DNA of 9,446 bases from assembly GCA_044376515.1 (NCBI GenBank), contig JBILKV010000173.1:1-9446 (forward strand). The letters run 5' to 3'. The translations under genes were made by a program, and so were the position numbers. Below the pieces are notes generated by a model. It saw only the letters and a program-made list of their open reading frames with translations. It was not told where the DNA came from and ran no database searches. Of the stretch, positions 7,473 through 9,446 are shown piece by piece (positions within the stretch are counted from its first letter, which is position 1; every line of letters begins with the position of its first letter). This DNA comes from Chth-196 sp044376515. Lineage in GTDB: Bacteria; Verrucomicrobiota; Verrucomicrobiia; Chthoniobacterales; Chthoniobacteraceae.

Positions 7473-8635
7473 TCAAGCGCCTGCGGTAAGAGCTGCGGAC
7501 GCGCATTACCCACGCCGTGGCCGGCGTTCAGGCAGTAGACGTACTGGTAGTTGTAACCTTTTTCGCGGAAGACCTTGGCCATCCTGTGGTTGGCTTCCAC
7601 CCAGTCGTGCATGCCGTCACGCATCACATTTGGATTGAGGTTGTCCCGGTCGCCCACACACATCCATACCCGCAGCGGCTTGGGCGGACTGGAGGGGATG
7701 ATCGTGCTGTGGTAGCCCCAGGCCCCGTCCGGGGTTCCCGGGTCAAAGGGCCACTGCTGGTTGACGTAGGTTCCCGAAAAGGAAACCACACGGCGGAACA
7801 AATCGGGGCGGTACCAGGCCATGGTGAAGGCCGCCGCCGCGCCCGAACTGTTGCCCATGGTTGCGCGGCCCTCTGGATCCTTGGTGATCTTGACGGCACA
7901 GTGGTTCTCGACCTGGGGAAAGACCTCCTCCTCAATGAACTCTGCGAACAGCGGGGAGAGCGTGTCGTACTCGCGCCCACGCTCGTGGCCCTGCGCGTCG
8001 CCCCCGCCGTTCTGGATCATCACGGCCACGAGGGCTGGGATGCGCTTTTGAGCAATCAGGTTGTCCAGAATGCGGGCGAGGTTTTTGTCGGGCTTGCCCA
8101 TTCCCGGTCCGTCGTGGGTGACCAGCACCGGGGCGGGCGATTCGGGCTTGTAGCCCGCTGGAATATAGACGGTGATCGCGCGTCTGTAATCGATCTCGTG
8201 CGTCTCGACGACGAGCGTCTTGGGGTTGTTTGGATCCACGGTTCCGAAAACCTTTCGGGCAATCCCCGGGTTGAAACGCTTGCAGTCTTTTGAATCGATG
8301 ACGAACTGTTCCAAACGGCCCTCTGCCACTCCCTCGATCAGCTTGGTCTCGGGGGCGGCCAGATAATCCGGACCCACCAAGTAGTCTCCCGTTTTGCCCA
8401 AGGGCGGCACGGCTCCCGGCTTGCCGTCGAGTCGCTCGAACTTTGGGGATCCGGGGGCGTCAAAGGGCCGCGTTGGGGGTTGGGGGCGCGGCGCTGTGGG
8501 CGCTGTGGGCGCTGTGGGCGCTGTGGGCGCTGTCGTGGCGGGGGAGGGAGTCTTGGATTCGGAGGTTTGGGCGTGGGCGGCTTGCAACAGGCCCGCGGCC
8601 AACAAGGCAAGAAGGGAGGAGTGGGGGTGCTTCAC
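7442..8635 (-). CDS. Secreted alpha/beta-hydrolase esterase (esterase PF00756-like)
   Basis: This 397-residue protein starts at GTG 8635; an in-frame TGA lies a few codons upstream, with no ATG between, so the GTG is the natural start. Residues 1-22 are a Sec signal peptide (cleavage AHA|Q). Residues 31-56 are a low-complexity Pro/Thr/Ala linker with repeated APT. The catalytic domain follows, with ITVYIPAGY at 154-162, a GxSxG nucleophile elbow GNSSG (Ser263), VGDRDN (Asp329) and NAGHG (His373), an order typical of the Fes/IroE and CE1-like esterase family. The family hydrolyses esters such as feruloyl, acetyl or siderophore linkages; here a periplasmic or secreted carbohydrate esterase is the likeliest role, but the substrate is inference. 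It lies between a haem-domain gene 217 bp upstream and the transporter immediately downstream. Confidence 0.87.
   Translation of the reverse strand: MKHPHSSLLALLAAGLLQAAHAQTSESKTPSPATTAPTAPTAPTAPTAPRPQPPTRPFDAPGSPKFERLDGKPGAVPPLGKTGDYLVGPDYLAAPETKLIEGVAEGRLEQFVIDSKDCKRFNPGIARKVFGTVDPNNPKTLVVETHEIDYRRAITVYIPAGYKPESPAPVLVTHDGPGMGKPDKNLARILDNLIAQKRIPALVAVMIQNGGGDAQGHERGREYDTLSPLFAEFIEEEVFPQVENHCAVKITKDPEGRATMGNSSGAAAAFTMAWYRPDLFRRVVSFSGTYVNQQWPFDPGTPDGAWGYHSTIIPSSPPKPLRVWMCVGDRDNLNPNVMRDGMHDWVEANHRMAKVFREKGYNYQYVYCLNAGHGVGNARPQLLPQALEWVWRDYKPR
8491..8535. repeat. 9-bp tandem repeat encoding an (Ala-Pro-Thr)n linker
   Basis: Four perfect units of gcgctgtgg run from 8491 to 8526, followed by a fifth with one mismatch (8527-8535). 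On the minus strand each unit encodes one Ala-Pro-Thr triplet in the linker between signal peptide and catalytic domain of the esterase. Because the unit is a multiple of three, gain or loss of copies keeps the frame and only changes linker length. Confidence 0.9.
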
Positions 8636-8852
8636 TCCCGCATTCCAGCGACTCAGGCGGCTTCCCGCAAGCCCAAGCCGGCGGGGCGTGTCTGGCTCGG
8701 TTTGGGACTCTTTTTGCGAGGGGGGGACGACACCTCAGCTTTATCCGGAGCGTTTCCGCGCGCTGGAGTGGAGTCGGTTCGCTTGGAAAAATGGGGGAGC
8801 GTAATCCTCCGGCGTTTCTGGGCAGTTGTCTGAGACATTCCGGCAAGCTGCG
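8636..8852. other. Leader/intergenic region between haem-domain gene and esterase
   Basis: These 217 bases separate two minus-strand genes. They contain an inverted repeat (cggctt 8658-8663 with aagccg 8675-8680) 22-45 bases upstream of the esterase GTG, which could fold in the leader RNA. There is no T-run, so it is not a standard terminator, and I see no convincing -35/-10 pair. A 61-codon basic frame (8838-8653) is possible, but has no recognisable feature. Confidence 0.4.
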
Positions 8853-9446
8853 TTACTTGCGCCTTGCGAGGTATTCTAAAAGGTCAGCGGCTTCCTGCAG
8901 CGTGAGGCTTTGGACGAGGCCCTCTGGCATCGTCGAAACGCCAACCGGTGCGATGGTCAATTGGGCGATGTCAGCGGGAGAAATTTTTTCAGTCACACCG
9001 CCCGGCATGCGAAGCGTCAGACCCGAGTTGTCGCGGGAGGCGATGAATCCCGCCTTGATGACGCCACTGGTGAGTGCCACAGAGGCGAGTTGCCACTGGG
9101 GTTCGACGAGTTTCGACGGCCAGAGAATTTGCTCGAGCAGTGCGCTCCGGTTCCACTTTGTGGCGATATGGCTTAGGTCCGGGCCAAAGTCTGTGCCCGT
9201 ATTGCCTGCGCGGTGGCAGGCCCCGCAGACGCTTGTAAACACCGCGTTACCACGCGCGGGGTCCCCAAGTTGTGCAAGAAGGACAGCGGGTTGAAGGTCC
9301 GGCCCAAGGACCCGTCGCCGTTGCGACTCGGGCAGGAACCGTTCGAACAAATCCCGGCGGATGGGTTCCGTTTGTGCGCTACCGCGGGCGATTGCCTCCT
9401 CACGGAGTTGGCCTTCGAGCTTGCCGTCCAGAAGCGCAAGCAGGAG
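8853..9446 (-). CDS. Haem-binding (cytochrome c-like) C-terminal domain protein, PVC type (5' partial)
   Basis: The frame is open to the right edge, so only the last 197 codons are seen; the TTG at 9350 is internal and not a real start. The visible part holds one CxxCH haem motif (CGACH, encoded at 9227-9213), preceded by GDPARGNAVF and followed by GTDFGPDLSHIA, then LLEQILWPSK and a beta-rich tail ending in LLEYLARRK. This is the arrangement of the putative haem-binding domain found at the C-terminus of many large exported proteins of Planctomycetes and Verrucomicrobia, often behind a sugar-dehydrogenase-like propeller and HEAT repeats. The family is thought to act as periplasmic dehydrogenases passing electrons through the haem; the N-terminal catalytic part lies outside the window, so its substrate is unknown. 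It is in the same direction as the esterase but 217 bp away. Confidence 0.87.
   Translation of the reverse strand, partial: LLLALLDGKLEGQLREEAIARGSAQTEPIRRDLFERFLPESQRRRVLGPDLQPAVLLAQLGDPARGNAVFTSVCGACHRAGNTGTDFGPDLSHIATKWNRSALLEQILWPSKLVEPQWQLASVALTSGVIKAGFIASRDNSGLTLRMPGGVTEKISPADIAQLTIAPVGVSTMPEGLVQSLTLQEAADLLEYLARRK

Noticed and set aside
7517..8293. Plus-strand open frame of 258 codons opposite the esterase
   Set aside because: The minus strand encodes a complete esterase with signal peptide and catalytic triad; the plus frame has no domain logic.
8658..8680. Inverted repeat as a terminator for the haem-domain gene
   Set aside because: It lies nearly 200 bases past the stop, close to the next start, with no T-run on either strand.
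8653..8838. 61-codon basic minus-strand frame starting 14 bases after the haem-domain stop
   Set aside because: Rich in Lys, Arg, Pro and Ser with no motif and no clear ribosome binding site; it overlaps a longer equally featureless frame. A real small protein is possible but unsupported.

Overview
The window is GC-rich and tightly coded, and it looks like a member of the Planctomycetes-Verrucomicrobia group, most likely Verrucomicrobia. Three things point there: a C-terminal haem-binding domain of the kind abundant in that phylum group (CxxCH followed by a GxDFGPDLS-type segment), BNR-repeat sialidases joined to sulfatase-modifying-factor (FGE/SUMF1-like) domains, and several exported carbohydrate-active enzymes close together. 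The assignment is an inference from protein families; no rRNA or marker gene is present.

Plus strand, 2-6095: three genes in one direction, separated by 14 and 20 bp, which suggests one operon entered from upstream. The first is cut by the left edge and encodes sialidase + FGE-like domain + second sialidase. The second is its shorter paralogue: Sec signal peptide + FGE-like domain + sialidase. The third is a GH5-type clan GH-A glycoside hydrolase with a twin-arginine signal. Together they look like an exported glycan-degrading set. Both FGE-like domains lack the two catalytic cysteines of true formylglycine-generating enzymes, so they are more likely structural or carbohydrate-binding than sulfatase-activating.

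6096-6542: no intact gene. The minus strand carries a decayed fragment of an SGNH/GDSL hydrolase that ends in a premature stop. A short tandem repeat abuts the end of the next gene.

Minus strand, 9446-6543: (i) the C-terminal end of a haem-binding-domain protein, cut by the right edge; (ii) a secreted alpha/beta-hydrolase esterase with an (Ala-Pro-Thr)n linker encoded by 9-bp tandem repeats; (iii) a ten-helix EamA/DMT-type transporter that overlaps or nearly abuts the esterase. The plus and minus gene groups converge on the pseudogene region. No tRNA, rRNA, CRISPR array, insertion sequence or convincing rho-independent terminator was found.
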